From: Microcoleus vaginatus PCC 9802
GTDB taxonomy: Bacteria > Cyanobacteriota > Cyanobacteriia > Cyanobacteriales > Microcoleaceae
Direction of reading: 5' to 3'
Assembly: GCA_022701275.1 (NCBI GenBank)
Contig: CP031740.1
Coordinates: forward strand, 5,159,001 to 5,223,000
DNA: 64,000 nt
Of the stretch, positions 34,867 to 43,777 are shown one piece after another. Both the position numbers and the translations under genes were made by a program. Under the pieces are notes generated by a model. The model saw only the letters and a program-made list of their open reading frames with translations, did not search any database and had not been told where the DNA came from. Position 1 is the stretch's first letter, and each line of letters starts with the position of its first letter.

Positions 34867-36330
34867 TTAAATCTGAGCATAACGCTCTTGAAGACTATCG
34901 TATAAGCGGCGGGTCATCTCAATAGGAATCCCGGCAGGTGGACACAAAATTTTCAATCCTTCAATGCCACCCGCGAAAAGAACCTTGACTAGATCAGGTG
35001 TAGACTCAAGCAACTCAAAAAACTTTTGAATGAAAGTTTCTTGCTCATTAGTATTACTAATTGGATAACTGAGAGAAAGTTGACTCAACAAATCTTGTAT
35101 CTTTTGAGTTGCTTCAACTAGATCCTGCTCCGGAATATTAACATTTTGTTTTGCATGTTGAACAAACCTAACATTACTTCCTTCCGTCGCAACACCAACA
35201 CCGATAGTTGCGCCTTGCTGGTTAATATTAAAAATGGGTTTTTCAGCCATTATAATCACTCCTGGTTGTAAATTACGAGCTGTTTTTGGTTGTTTTTCAA
35301 TTGGTTCGGCCCTCTCAACTTGCTCCATAGCATTACGAAGTTGGCTAAGTAGTTCTTGTTGGCTAAATCTTGCCCCATTCTCCAATTCGTCCACAGAGCG
35401 CTGCATATTCGTAAAGAAGTTACGAAAGAAGTTTGAAAAATCGCTAAAAATAGGCAATGTAACCTTGTCTTGGTAATTATTTTTATGAGATACCACCAAA
35501 CAAGGAAATGTATTGGGGTAGATACCAAGGCTTCTTGCTATTTTATAGGTTTCAGACTTATTATATGGGCTACTGCGTGTCCAACCAAGAAGAGACCATG
35601 CATAATAGGCTTTCTGCTCAAGTCTTGCTTTCCAAAATTCTGCCGCATGGATCTTACCATGCGGAGCTTCAACAACATAAACAGTAGTATCTGAGCCTGA
35701 CATTTGATGCAGTTCGTCTAGATGTTCACGTATATACTTAGCTAATTCAACATCCTCGTCTGTATACAGCAAAACAACATCAAATTTAGTATCTCTACTG
35801 AAGCTAGTATATCTGTCTTTACGTGAATCCTTTCCATTCAGAACCATTTCCTGGAAATCATCAAAGTGCTTAACAAAAGCCATACAATATTGGACACCAA
35901 AATTATAAGGCTTATGATTTATTTTCCGTATTACGATCAGATCATCTTCAAGTATGCCTAGCTTTGATATTCTGGTGTCTTCTGATACTATCCCATCGTT
36001 TGCAGCGGGATAGTACATGGAATATGAGATCGCGTAGTCAAAATCTGGGTCTTCCTTATAACCATAAAAATTTTGTGATGGCTCCCAACGATCTTTGTCA
36101 AAACCAGCAAAATGCTTCCTCGCTTCTCTAATAACTTCCGATACTTTTGCTTGAGGACTGACATAAATCCTCTTACATTTTTCAACATCCAATTTTTGGA
36201 TTGCTTCGCCAGCCTTCAAAAAGTAAGCCCAATGGCATCCTGGCCACTCCTTCTCATAACAGCAACTGCTTCTCCAAGACTGCCAGTCTTCGTAAGTAAT
36301 AACTATTAAACTAATGTTGCTATCTGACAT
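34867..36330 (-). CDS. Unrecognised multidomain protein with TIR-like middle region
   Basis: A 487-residue protein starting at the ATG at 36330 behind GTGGAA. Residues 1-170 form an unknown domain rich in Trp, Tyr and Cys. Residues about 180-285 begin TKFDVVLLYTDEDVELAKYI and contain TTVYVVEAPHGK, YNKSETYKIARSLGIYPNT and FPCLVVSHK; the first strand and helix look like a TIR or SEFIR domain (compare DVFLSYS-xED). Residues about 360-487 (EKPIFNINQQGATIGVG; QNVNIPEQDLVEATQKIQDL; LFAGGIEGLKIL) match a C-terminal module seen on cyanobacterial pentapeptide, TIR and STAND-type conflict proteins. It sits among toxin-antitoxin modules. A defence or self-recognition role is an inference. Confidence 0.6.
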   Translation of the reverse strand: MSDSNISLIVITYEDWQSWRSSCCYEKEWPGCHWAYFLKAGEAIQKLDVEKCKRIYVSPQAKVSEVIREARKHFAGFDKDRWEPSQNFYGYKEDPDFDYAISYSMYYPAANDGIVSEDTRISKLGILEDDLIVIRKINHKPYNFGVQYCMAFVKHFDDFQEMVLNGKDSRKDRYTSFSRDTKFDVVLLYTDEDVELAKYIREHLDELHQMSGSDTTVYVVEAPHGKIHAAEFWKARLEQKAYYAWSLLGWTRSSPYNKSETYKIARSLGIYPNTFPCLVVSHKNNYQDKVTLPIFSDFSNFFRNFFTNMQRSVDELENGARFSQQELLSQLRNAMEQVERAEPIEKQPKTARNLQPGVIIMAEKPIFNINQQGATIGVGVATEGSNVRFVQHAKQNVNIPEQDLVEATQKIQDLLSQLSLSYPISNTNEQETFIQKFFELLESTPDLVKVLFAGGIEGLKILCPPAGIPIEMTRRLYDSLQERYAQI

Positions 36331-36462
36331 GATTTCCACGTTCAACGGAATTTTTTGAATTTTTCACAGAATGCCCTAGTCAGTCTAAAATGCATCACCT
36401 GCATTACGCGCATCTCCAGCACTGAATAAATAGGCTTTTGGTAGGTTCCCCAACAGAAAAGT

Positions 36463-36621
36463 TTATCGCTCTAAATTATAATTGTATCGCTGTTGCGGTA
36501 CAATACCCAATATAATAGAAAGATACCGCCGATCGCTCGATCGCTGATGTATTTCACCAAAAGTAGCAGTAATCCACACAGCAATTGCTGACGATAGACG
36601 AGAATTCAACAAAATTTTCAT
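36463..36621 (-). pseudogene. Degenerate DUF5615 toxin remnant
   Basis: A 52-codon frame whose ATG (36619-36621) overlaps the TGA of the DUF433 gene (36618-36620), the coupling seen in the other two modules. The start MKILLNSRLSSAIAVWITAT resembles the DUF5615 opening MKxLxDAQLPPALAxWL, but the acidic residue is Asn here. After about 24 residues all similarity ends and the frame stops at 36463. The toxin appears to have been lost while its antitoxin stays. Confidence 0.55.
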
Positions 36622-36854
36622 CCTGCTAAAACGGGACGATCGAGTTTGCGAACTGCATAGAGAAGCGCAGCTTTGAGATCCTCAAGTTCCAAGTCTGGCA
36701 ATTCTTCAAGAATTTGCTCAAAACTCAAACCCGCAGCCAGCAACTCTAGGATATCGATGACTCGAATCCGCATTCCCCGGATGCAGGGACGATCGCCACA
36801 TTTTCTTGGGTTCACTGTGATTCTGTCAAACAGATAAGCAACGGATGCTGGCAT
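36618..36854 (-). CDS. DUF433 family antitoxin, toxin partner degenerate
   Basis: A 78-residue protein with the full DUF433 core: YLFDRITVNPRKCGDRPCIRG, MRIRVIDILELLAAGLSFEQ and ILEELPDLELEDLKAALLYA. The DRPCIRGMRIRV block is the most conserved part of the family. Its partner frame overlaps by four bases but encodes only a remnant toxin (36463..36621). The gene is divergent from a second DUF433 gene (36981), with 126 bases between the starts, which should contain both autoregulated promoters. Confidence 0.85.
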   Translation of the reverse strand: MPASVAYLFDRITVNPRKCGDRPCIRGMRIRVIDILELLAAGLSFEQILEELPDLELEDLKAALLYAVRKLDRPVLAG

Positions 36855-36980
36855 TGGTTAAAATTGTTTGAAACCTTTGTCTCTAGCTTACCTCATTTAT
36901 CGCTCGAAATTCACACCGCGATATAATTCTGCGATCGCTATGCTGTAATAGAGATTAGTCCATTCAAACTTCGATAGTTT

Positions 36981-37283
36981 ATGACCGCAGTAGTATCTAT
37001 TGACATTGGTACGCTCATTACACGCACTCCCGGACTGCATGGTGGATGTCCTCACATCGTCGGTAAAGGCGTTACCGTTCGCCGGATTGTAACCTGGTAC
37101 AAGCGAGGATTGACTGCTGAAGAGATTGGCGATCGCATCGGACATCTCACCCTCGCCGAAGTCTACGCTGCATTAACTTACTATCATGCCAACACCCCAG
37201 AAATTGAAACTGATTTAATTAATCAAGCAGCACAAGCCAAGCGTCTTGAAGCTTTGTACAGCAACTTTGGTAAAGAAGCATGA
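36981..37283 (+). CDS. DUF433 family antitoxin, partner of the IS-interrupted toxin
   Basis: A 100-residue DUF433 protein: IGTLITRTPGLHGGCPHIVG, KGVTVRRIVTWYKRGLTAEE, IGDRIGHLTLAEVYAALTYY. The tail TPEIETDLINQAAQAKRLEA is the probable toxin-binding part. It overlaps the DUF5615 toxin frame by four bases (ATGA at 37280-37283). Because the toxin is now cut by an insertion sequence, this antitoxin may act without a partner or on related toxins. Confidence 0.88.
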   Translation: MTAVVSIDIGTLITRTPGLHGGCPHIVGKGVTVRRIVTWYKRGLTAEEIGDRIGHLTLAEVYAALTYYHANTPEIETDLINQAAQAKRLEALYSNFGKEA

Positions 37284-37594
37284 GTGAGATTAGGCTTTAC
37301 CTAGATGAAGACTCCCAGGATCAGTCCCTACTACGGGCATTACGGGCACGTCAAGTCGATGTAACCACCGTCAACGAAACTCAAACAGAAGGATTAATCG
37401 ACGAAGAACAACTTCGGCTAGCTGCCAGTCAAAACAGAGTTTTGTACAGTCACAATATTGGAGACTTCTGTCCGTTACATACTGAGTTCCTTGGCAGAGA
37501 GGAATCTCATGCTGGCATTGCGCTGATCTCACAAGACTATTCCGTGGGCGAGCAAGTTAGAGTCATTATGGAACTAACTGCTAACGGGACTTAA
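37280..37594 (+). pseudogene. DUF5615 toxin, 5' part, interrupted by IS701-family element
   Basis: MSEIRLYLDEDSQDQSLLRA, VDVTTVNETQTEGLIDEEQL and NRVLYSHNIGDFC are typical DUF5615 blocks with the acidic residues kept (LDEDSQD; SHNIGDF). The frame runs into the insertion sequence after MELTA, adds three foreign residues and stops at 37594 (104 residues). Joining across the element at the CTAA duplication restores the frame and adds 21 residues encoded at 38950-39011 (ancestral length 122). The truncated protein lacks the C-terminal helix and is probably inactive or less stable. Confidence 0.85.
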
Positions 37595-38946
37595 ACAAAA
37601 AAATTGTGCTAAAAATAGTATAATGTAGTCAGGTTAAGCTTTTTACGTCAAAAACGCGCAATGAAAGAAACAACTCCTAGCGCCATGCCACCATGCTTCG
37701 ATCGATGGTGTCGTCGTTTTGACGATGTTTTTAGCCATCAAGCCCAAAAAACAGGGTTTAAGCACTATTTAGGGGGATTATTGGGAGAAAGTGAGCGAAA
37801 AAACCTGACTCAGATGTCAAGAGACTGTATAGGAGTTACATACAACCGATTGCATCATTTTTTGACAGAAGCTCCTTGGAATGCCCAGCAAGTTAACCAA
37901 CGACGGTTGCAGGTGATGCAGCAGTGTAGGCAGACTCATATCAGCAGAGGGTTTACTCTGATAATAGATGATTCCGGTCACAGAAAAAGTGGCAATTTAA
38001 CAGCAGGAGTTGGTCGGCAATATATTGGAGAAATCGGAAAAACAGATAATGGTGTAGTAGTGGTAACTACACACTTATATGATGGAGTGAAAAGCCTACC
38101 ACTTGATGTTGAATTATATCAACACGCTCATTCGTTACCTCAAGGAAAAGAAAATCCAGAATTTATTAAAAAACCCGATATAGCCATCAAACTAATTGAC
38201 AAATGCTTAGAAAGGAAAGAGCGACCAGCAGTAGTTTTAATCGATGCAGGCTATGGGAATAATAGTAGATTTTTGCAGGAGTTAGAGAAAAGGAAGTTAA
38301 CCTATGTAGGAGGATTAGCCAAAAATCGAAAAGTAGTCTGTCAAATAGAACCCGAGCGACAACCCGAAGAACTCAAACTCTCAGAATTAGCAAAACGTTT
38401 ACCAGCAGAGGCTTTAAGTGCTATTACACTAAATCGGGAAAAGCCCAGAACTGTGTGGGTAGCAACTATCACAGTAGAATTCTCAACCATGTCCGGGCCA
38501 AAAACAGTCGCTATCGTCATGAATGCTCCGACTTGTTCTACCGCCACAGAAGTTGATTATTTAGTGACTAACGCTGCCAGTGAGCGGGCAACAGCATCAT
38601 GGATAGTAACAACTTACTCCCAACGTAATTGGGTAGAAGTGTTTTACCGTGAAGCTAAAGGATGGCTAGGGTTAAAAGAATATCAAATCCGAGGAAAGAG
38701 AAGCCTTTATCGACATTTAATATTAGTATTTTGTGCTTATACTTTTATCATTTGGCATCAGTTAACAGGAGGATTGCGTCGGCAGTGGGCTAACCAACCT
38801 TTAACAACATTTACTGAAGCTTTGTCAGCTTTTAGAACAGCTATATCTTACAGGTTTTTTGGCTGGTTGCAAGAAAACAGGGACCTATTTACTTTATATA
38901 AAGCCAGTTTGGGCTTTGTTTGGGCTTAAAACTTGTTTAAGTCCCA
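37585..38946 (+). mobile_element. IS701-family insertion sequence
   Basis: A 1362-bp element with terminal inverted repeats GGGACTTAAACAA (37586-37598) and TTGTTTAAGTCCC (38933-38945), flanked by a 4-bp direct repeat CTAA at 37581-37584 and 38947-38950. A 4-bp YTAR target duplication is the rule for IS701. One transposase gene fills it. Perfect ends, an intact transposase and the in-frame restoration of the host gene after removal indicate a recent insertion. Confidence 0.92.
37661..38929 (+). CDS. IS701-family transposase (DDE)
   Basis: A 422-residue transposase starting MKETTPSAMPPCFDRWCRRFDD... in the form usual for the family. The catalytic acids are in FTLIIDDSGHRKSG (first Asp), AVVLIDAGYGNN (second Asp) and EVFYREAKGWLGLKEYQ (Glu, with the YREAKGxLGL signature). 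HLYDGVKSLPLDVELY is another family block. The frame has no stop or frameshift and fills the element, so it could be active. The start lies 76 bases inside the left end. Confidence 0.93.
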   Translation: MKETTPSAMPPCFDRWCRRFDDVFSHQAQKTGFKHYLGGLLGESERKNLTQMSRDCIGVTYNRLHHFLTEAPWNAQQVNQRRLQVMQQCRQTHISRGFTLIIDDSGHRKSGNLTAGVGRQYIGEIGKTDNGVVVVTTHLYDGVKSLPLDVELYQHAHSLPQGKENPEFIKKPDIAIKLIDKCLERKERPAVVLIDAGYGNNSRFLQELEKRKLTYVGGLAKNRKVVCQIEPERQPEELKLSELAKRLPAEALSAITLNREKPRTVWVATITVEFSTMSGPKTVAIVMNAPTCSTATEVDYLVTNAASERATASWIVTTYSQRNWVEVFYREAKGWLGLKEYQIRGKRSLYRHLILVFCAYTFIIWHQLTGGLRRQWANQPLTTFTEALSAFRTAISYRFFGWLQENRDLFTLYKASLGFVWA

Positions 38947-39014
38947 CTAATAAGACAGCAGAGGAAATGGTGAACCAGTTAGAGTTTTTGGGTAAATACT
39001 TGAAAAATAGCTAA
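38947..39014 (+). pseudogene. DUF5615 toxin, 3' fragment beyond the IS element
   Basis: After the CTAA target duplication the sequence reads in the toxin frame as NKTAEEMVNQLEFLGKYLKN plus one Ser, with a stop at 39012-39014. This is the missing C-terminus of the toxin begun at 37280. It has no start of its own. Confidence 0.8.
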
Positions 39015-39020
39015 ATACTC

Positions 39021-39053
39021 AGAGCCCCGACTTCTTCAAGAAGTCGGGGCTCT
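39021..39053. terminator. Long perfect hairpin, probable bidirectional terminator
   Basis: AGAGCCCCGACTTCTT (39021-39036) and AAGAAGTCGGGGCTCT (39038-39053) are exact reverse complements around one base, so a stem of about 15 bp forms. It lies between the plus-strand toxin end and the minus-strand ctaB end (stop at 39063). There is no long T run on either side, so it may instead be a dispersed palindromic repeat. Confidence 0.6.
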
Positions 39054-39062
39054 AACAGCAGA

Positions 39063-40079
39063 CTACATCACCACCGCACTAATCAAAGTTTGCACATTTT
39101 GTACAACAGCAGTAGTAAAATTATGAGTCACAGGCAAACTGTCAACGACTATTCCCGCGCACAATAGCATCAGGTACAGAATAGAGTATTTGAAGAGCGA
39201 TCGCGCAACTTTCTTATCCTCTGGAGTCTGCAACAGCAACCAAGCTTTTTGGGCAAAAATAGCACCGAGGAAAATAGCTGTTCCCGCATACACCGCGCCC
39301 GCTAAATGCAGGGGATAAACTAGCAGCAAAGTTGCAGGAATCATCAATAGCGTGTAAATCCAAATTTGGCGGGCTGTGGCCTCGTCGCCCTCAATTACCG
39401 GCAACATCGGGACGCCTACTTCCTTGTATTCATCGCGAATCATCATTGCTAACGCCCAAAAATGCGGCGGTGTCCACAGGAATATAATCCCAAACAGCAG
39501 CCACGCACCCCAACTCAAATCTCCCGTCACCGCAGCCCACCCAACTAGCGGGGGAATCGCCCCTGCTGCACCGCCGATGACGATGTTTTGCACGCTGTGA
39601 CGCTTCAGCCAGTGGGTGTAAATTAGGACATAGAAAACGATGCCTGACATTGCTAGCAATGCGGCTAATAAGTTGGCAACAACTGTGAGCAATGTAAAGG
39701 ATATTGTAGCTAGGGCGATCGCAAATATCAAAGCATCCCGCTTCTTCACACGCCCGGAAGGAATCGGCCGCCACCGGGTGCGCTCCATAATATAATCGAT
39801 GTCACTGTCGTAGACACAATTAATCGTATTCGCCGAGGCGGAAGCTAAAGCGCCTCCAGTAATAGTTGATACCAGCAATAGCGGGTCTACTTCTCCTTTT
39901 GCCGCCATCCACATTCCTGCTGAGGTGGTGATTAGCAGCAGTAAAATAATTCTGGGTTTTGTTAGTTGATAGTAACTTTTCACGACTTGCGAAAAGTTTT
40001 CGTGGAGGCGGGGCCTGTCGTTGGTAAGGATTTCTTGCATCGGTTGTAAGCTGTTAGTAATTATTTGCGAATTCGTCAT
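39063..40079 (-). CDS. ctaB: Protoheme IX farnesyltransferase (heme O synthase)
   Basis: A 338-residue UbiA-family prenyltransferase with about nine membrane segments. It adds a farnesyl group to heme B to give heme O, a precursor for cytochrome oxidase. The first Asp-rich motif is [18 protein letters not shown] (about residues 82-99), followed by [10 protein letters not shown]. The second conserved loop is [17 protein letters not shown]. The N-terminal 30 residues are a soluble extension; internal ATGs such as that at 40040 could also serve. The gene lies 94 bases downstream of ctaA, and the two surely work in sequence (heme B to O to A). Confidence 0.96.
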   Translation of the reverse strand: MTNSQIITNSLQPMQEILTNDRPRLHENFSQVVKSYYQLTKPRIILLLLITTSAGMWMAAKGEVDPLLLVSTITGGALASASANTINCVYDSDIDYIMERTRWRPIPSGRVKKRDALIFAIALATISFTLLTVVANLLAALLAMSGIVFYVLIYTHWLKRHSVQNIVIGGAAGAIPPLVGWAAVTGDLSWGAWLLFGIIFLWTPPHFWALAMMIRDEYKEVGVPMLPVIEGDEATARQIWIYTLLMIPATLLLVYPLHLAGAVYAGTAIFLGAIFAQKAWLLLQTPEDKKVARSLFKYSILYLMLLCAGIVVDSLPVTHNFTTAVVQNVQTLISAVVM

Positions 40080-40173
40080 TAGTCATTAGGTTGTAGGGGC
40101 GGGTTTTACGAGAAATATTTGCTGTAGCTACAAGGATTAATAAACCCGCCGCCTCTTACTTTAGTCTTATCTC

Positions 40174-41088
40174 TCAAGCTGATAAAACTCGATCGCGCCA
40201 AGCTAAAACACTAAAAGCTATCAGGGTTCCCAGCAAAGCAGCACCGACTGCTTGGTGGGCGACTGTCAGCGGTTCTACCTGAAGGTGCAGCCGGAAAGTT
40301 GCTAATCCCAGAACTAATTGAGCAATTAGGCAAACACTCGCCCAATTAGCCAGTTTTCGCAAATTTGGACTGAGTGCAGGCTGCCGCCAAGCCATGACTG
40401 CTACGGCTAAAGTCGCTGCTGTAGCTGGTACGATACCGGCGATGTGGCTGTTCATTACCGAGCACAATTCTGAGGAGTCCAAACATTGGTGCAGTGCCCA
40501 TCTAGAGCCTACTAATGCTCCTAGCAAACTTTGCAGGTAAACTAACAATACTGCGATCGAACTTACCCAAGCCAATTTGCCGACATTTCCTGTAGCTTCG
40601 TAGGGAGTCAGCATGAAACCGATGACTAGCAGGGCGCCAAAAAACAGTAAAGCTGTTCCCAAGTGAGCGGTAACGATGTCAAATCTGAGCAGTTGTGTTA
40701 CTGTCAAGCCGCCCAATACGCCTTGAAAAACAATTAAAAATACTGCCCCAGCGCTCGCCCAAGGCAGCCATTTTGGCAGGCGGCTGCGGTAAAACAAAGA
40801 TAGTCCTAAAAGTGCGATCGCGCTTAAGCCGATCGCTGCTGCGTCCAACCGGTGAAACCATTCCAGAAATACCTGCAAATTCATTTGCGCTGCAGGTATT
40901 AATTGACCGTAGCACAGCGGCCAGTCGGGGCAAGCGAGCCCCGCATTCATGACTCGCGTGGCGCTGCCTACAGCCATTAACAGCCAGGTTGCGATCGCAA
41001 TTTTCCACACTAGGCCGCGGATAATATCTTTTGGCTGCCACTGCACTCCTGCTGCTGCGTTTGGCTGATTTAAAACTGAGTTTGCCAT
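40174..41088 (-). CDS. ctaA: Heme A synthase (CtaA/COX15)
   Basis: A 304-residue membrane protein with about eight hydrophobic segments. It oxidises the methyl group of heme O to a formyl group, giving heme A for aa3-type oxidase. Family features are MAVGSATRVMNAGLACPDWPLCYGQLIP (with the Glu/Asn region and the CxxxxxxC pair), EWFHRLDAAAIG (heme-ligand His), VTAHLGTALLFF and LTVAHQAVGAALLG (paired His). It is the first gene of a ctaA-ctaB unit. In many cyanobacteria these lie beside coxBAC; no oxidase gene is in this window. Confidence 0.94.
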   Translation of the reverse strand: MANSVLNQPNAAAGVQWQPKDIIRGLVWKIAIATWLLMAVGSATRVMNAGLACPDWPLCYGQLIPAAQMNLQVFLEWFHRLDAAAIGLSAIALLGLSLFYRSRLPKWLPWASAGAVFLIVFQGVLGGLTVTQLLRFDIVTAHLGTALLFFGALLVIGFMLTPYEATGNVGKLAWVSSIAVLLVYLQSLLGALVGSRWALHQCLDSSELCSVMNSHIAGIVPATAATLAVAVMAWRQPALSPNLRKLANWASVCLIAQLVLGLATFRLHLQVEPLTVAHQAVGAALLGTLIAFSVLAWRDRVLSA

Positions 41089-41431
41089 GGAATTTACCTT
41101 AGCCTTTGTTATCGATCGAACTTAATTAAATATCGAGGTTTTGCTTTGACTGAGCTTAGCCGAGCTTAACACTCTTTTTCTCTGACCAACCGTCATTTTT
41201 ACTACCTTAGCGACACTTTTATCCAATTAGTTTGTCTTTATATTTTTTTCAACTTTCTTCTTTATATTACAAAAGATGTCCTTTATTTTGTCAAACTTAA
41301 AAAAACTTTAATCTTTCCCCGCCCCTGGATCGTTAAGAACTCCCCCACAGTCGAGATTGCACGGAAAAATAAAGATTTAATTAAGAAAAACCATTTATCA
41401 AATAATTGTGATATGAAACGCTCAAAAATTT
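41089..41431. other. AT-rich intergenic region upstream of ctaA, 343 bp
   Basis: This region should hold the ctaA promoter. It is AT-rich with T and A runs, for example around 41220-41310. No operator or gene is recognised. Confidence 0.4.
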
Positions 41432-41686
41432 TTACAAAAAACTAAGCAATATAAAAAAACCTATAAAGTAGATTCCCAACAAACTATATTTAGCTGATTG
41501 TTCTACCCTAGTAGGAAGTATGACGGCAAATAAAACGGCAGTCAACAAGTTAAGCAAGCTATAAGCCAGCGACTCTTTACTCCAGGCGTCATAGGCGCGA
41601 GCAAGCTGTTCAACGATGGAAAAAGAAACAGGAAAAATACCGGCTTCGCTGGTGGTCCTAAGATGACGGCATAGCGATCGCAGCAA
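41432..41686 (-). CDS. Possible small membrane protein or gene fragment
   Basis: An 84-codon frame from a TTG at 41686. Residues about 42-58 (LLNLLTAVLFAVILPT) and 66-84 (YSLLGIYFIGFFILLSFL) are hydrophobic; the middle (FSIVEQLARAYDAWSKESLA) is amphipathic. There is no ribosome binding site and the first 15 residues look unlike a protein start, so this may be the end of a decayed gene rather than a working one. I do not recognise the family. Confidence 0.3.
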   Translation of the reverse strand: MLRSLCRHLRTTSEAGIFPVSFSIVEQLARAYDAWSKESLAYSLLNLLTAVLFAVILPTRVEQSAKYSLLGIYFIGFFILLSFL

Positions 41687-42343
41687 TCAGGTTGTGCTAC
41701 GGTCAAAACAACCACCTGATGCCACAGCAAGCCTCAGAATAAGCACCGATGGTAGAGGCTTTTATAACGTCACGATCGCGATCGCCACAGCCCTATTTAT
41801 GGCGTTGCATAATAGCGGGGGGATTTTGATTGTTTTGTGGGATGGGATCTCGTCGCCCGAAGGCGTGTATTTTCACAGCAGGCGGGACGCTAACCCCTAT
41901 TCCCCACAAGAATCATCCTCAAATTGTACAACACCCCGATCGCACCCCCGCTGAGCGCAGGCTCAGGAGACGCGGTGCCTGAAACAGCACCAGAAATCAC
42001 GCCAGAAATGCCTCCCACCCCCAGCAGCGCCAAATACGACGAAGAAGCCAAACCCTCAGAGACGGGACAATCCCCAAGTATCACAGTCAACCTCACTGGC
42101 ATCTAAGCTGCTACGCAGCTAGATTGTAGAATACCAAGTAGAAATAAATTACCAAGCGCTAAAATATATGTATATGTCAGCCAAAAATCATCTATCTTCC
42201 AGTAGAACAATTAGAATAATTGCTACATAAATTATTGAATGAAGGAAAACTTCTTATTAAATGCGCTACATCCCGTACATTACTCGTTGCCGAACTTCCT
42301 TCCTTCTTTGAATCTAAAACCTAAAATCTAAAATTCTGCCCCC
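41687..42343. other. Intergenic region with dispersed repeats, 657 bp
   Basis: It holds a copy of the TGTGGGATGGG repeat (about 41838-41935, partner at 16711-16786). A second repeat, TACATCCCGTACA followed by CGTTGCCGAACTTCCTTC (42267-42303), matches 20895-20932. Short CTAAAAT repeats end at about 42336. Two short frames here (41694-41954 and 41924-42106, plus) have no supporting features. Confidence 0.5.
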
Positions 42344-43777
42344 ATGTCCCAAAAAAACGAAACCGCTGTTCTGGTATTATCGCTCCTAATTACGATCGGG
42401 CTAGCCGGTGCAGGTATTTGGTGGCTGACAAGCCGAGGCGGCATCAATCTCGGAGGTTTATCACCCCAAAATCAGACATTTCCCAACTCTGCGACGGGGA
42501 ATTCGCCGCAGTCAGAGGAGGCAATAGGGCAGCGTCTGAGTGCTGGCCAAAAACTGTTACTTCCAGAGCGAGCAACAACAACCAAACAAGCAGCAGTACA
42601 GGCGATCGCATCTGGCAACTATAACGCAGCTATTTCCGACTTACAAGCTTCGCTGAAAACCAATCGCAACGATCCAGAAGCACTAATTTACCTCAACAAC
42701 GCCCGCATCGGGGATCTAAAATCATACACAATTGCCGCAGCAGTTCCCATTGGCGGCGATATCAATGCTGCTCTAGAAATTATGCGGGGCGTAGCTCAAG
42801 CTCAAAATGAAATCAACCAAAGCGGCGGCATTAGTGGCACTCCATTAAAAGTCCTAATTGCTAACGATGACAACAACCCAGAAATGGCTGCACAAATTGC
42901 CAGTGCTTTAGCAAATAACTCGGAAATTTTAGGAGTAATCGGGCATTTTGGTTCAGATACAACGCTAGCAGCCAGCAAGATTTACCAGCAAAAACAATTA
43001 GTAGCAATTTCTCCGACAAGTACCTCTGTGCAGCTTTCAGGAGTTGGCAACAATATATTTCGGACAGTGCCGAGCGATCGGTTTGCGGCTAATGCTCTTT
43101 CCCGCTATATGGTGGGAAAATTGCAAAAGCAAAAAGCTGCTGTATTTTTCAATTCTGCCAGCAGTTACAGCAAATCTTTAAAAGATGAATTCACCACTGC
43201 TATTTACGGAGATGGAGGACAAATAGTATCGGAATTTGACTTTGCTAATGGCAATTTTAATGCTGCCGATAGCGTTAAAAGTGCGATCGCCCAAGGAGCA
43301 GAAGTGATTATGTTAGCATCCAATTCAGCCACGATCGACCAAGCTTTGCAAGTAGTGCAAGTAAACGCCAAGCGGCTGCCGTTACTAGCGGGAGACGGTG
43401 CTTATAGTGCTAAAACACTGCAAATCGGTGGCGCAGGAGCAACAGATATGGTGCTGGCTGTTCCTTGGCACATTCTCGCAGATCCGCAGTCAAACTTTCC
43501 CCAAACATCCAAACAACTTTGGGATGCTGAAGTAAGTTGGCGCACAGCTTTAGCCTACGATGCGACCCTGGCGTTAATTGCCGGTTTAGGGCGCAATCCG
43601 ACTCGTACAGGCATTCAACAAGCTTTATCGGCCTCAGATTTTTCGGCAAATGGAGCCTCCGGCCCGATTCGGTTTTTACCTTCGGGCGATCGCAATCGAG
43701 CTGTCCAATTAGTAACTGTTAAACCCGGAAATCGCACCAGTTACGGTTACGAGTTTGTGCCGATATCCGGTTTATAA
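42344..43777 (+). CDS. ABC transporter substrate-binding protein, branched-chain amino acid type
   Basis: A 477-residue exported protein. Residues about 8-28 (VLVLSLLITIGLAGAGIWWL) are a membrane anchor. A Gln/Asn-rich linker precedes a short TPR-like unit (AIASGNYNAAISDLQASLKT, NRNDPEALIYLNNAR; about 84-122). The rest (about 130-470) is a periplasmic-binding fold type I of the LivJ family: IAAAVPIGGDINAALEIMRG, AQAQNEINQSGGISG, VIGHFGSDTTLAAS, QLVAISPTSTSVQLSG and FRTVPSDRFAANAL. The TPR insertion is common in cyanobacterial receptors of this type and suggests a sensory role rather than plain uptake. No permease genes are near. Confidence 0.88.
   Translation: MSQKNETAVLVLSLLITIGLAGAGIWWLTSRGGINLGGLSPQNQTFPNSATGNSPQSEEAIGQRLSAGQKLLLPERATTTKQAAVQAIASGNYNAAISDLQASLKTNRNDPEALIYLNNARIGDLKSYTIAAAVPIGGDINAALEIMRGVAQAQNEINQSGGISGTPLKVLIANDDNNPEMAAQIASALANNSEILGVIGHFGSDTTLAASKIYQQKQLVAISPTSTSVQLSGVGNNIFRTVPSDRFAANALSRYMVGKLQKQKAAVFFNSASSYSKSLKDEFTTAIYGDGGQIVSEFDFANGNFNAADSVKSAIAQGAEVIMLASNSATIDQALQVVQVNAKRLPLLAGDGAYSAKTLQIGGAGATDMVLAVPWHILADPQSNFPQTSKQLWDAEVSWRTALAYDATLALIAGLGRNPTRTGIQQALSASDFSANGASGPIRFLPSGDRNRAVQLVTVKPGNRTSYGYEFVPISGL

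Noticed and set aside
41694..42106. Two short plus-strand frames (Pro/Glu-rich or mixed)
   Set aside because: They lie across a dispersed repeat, lack ribosome binding sites and do not show any family motif.
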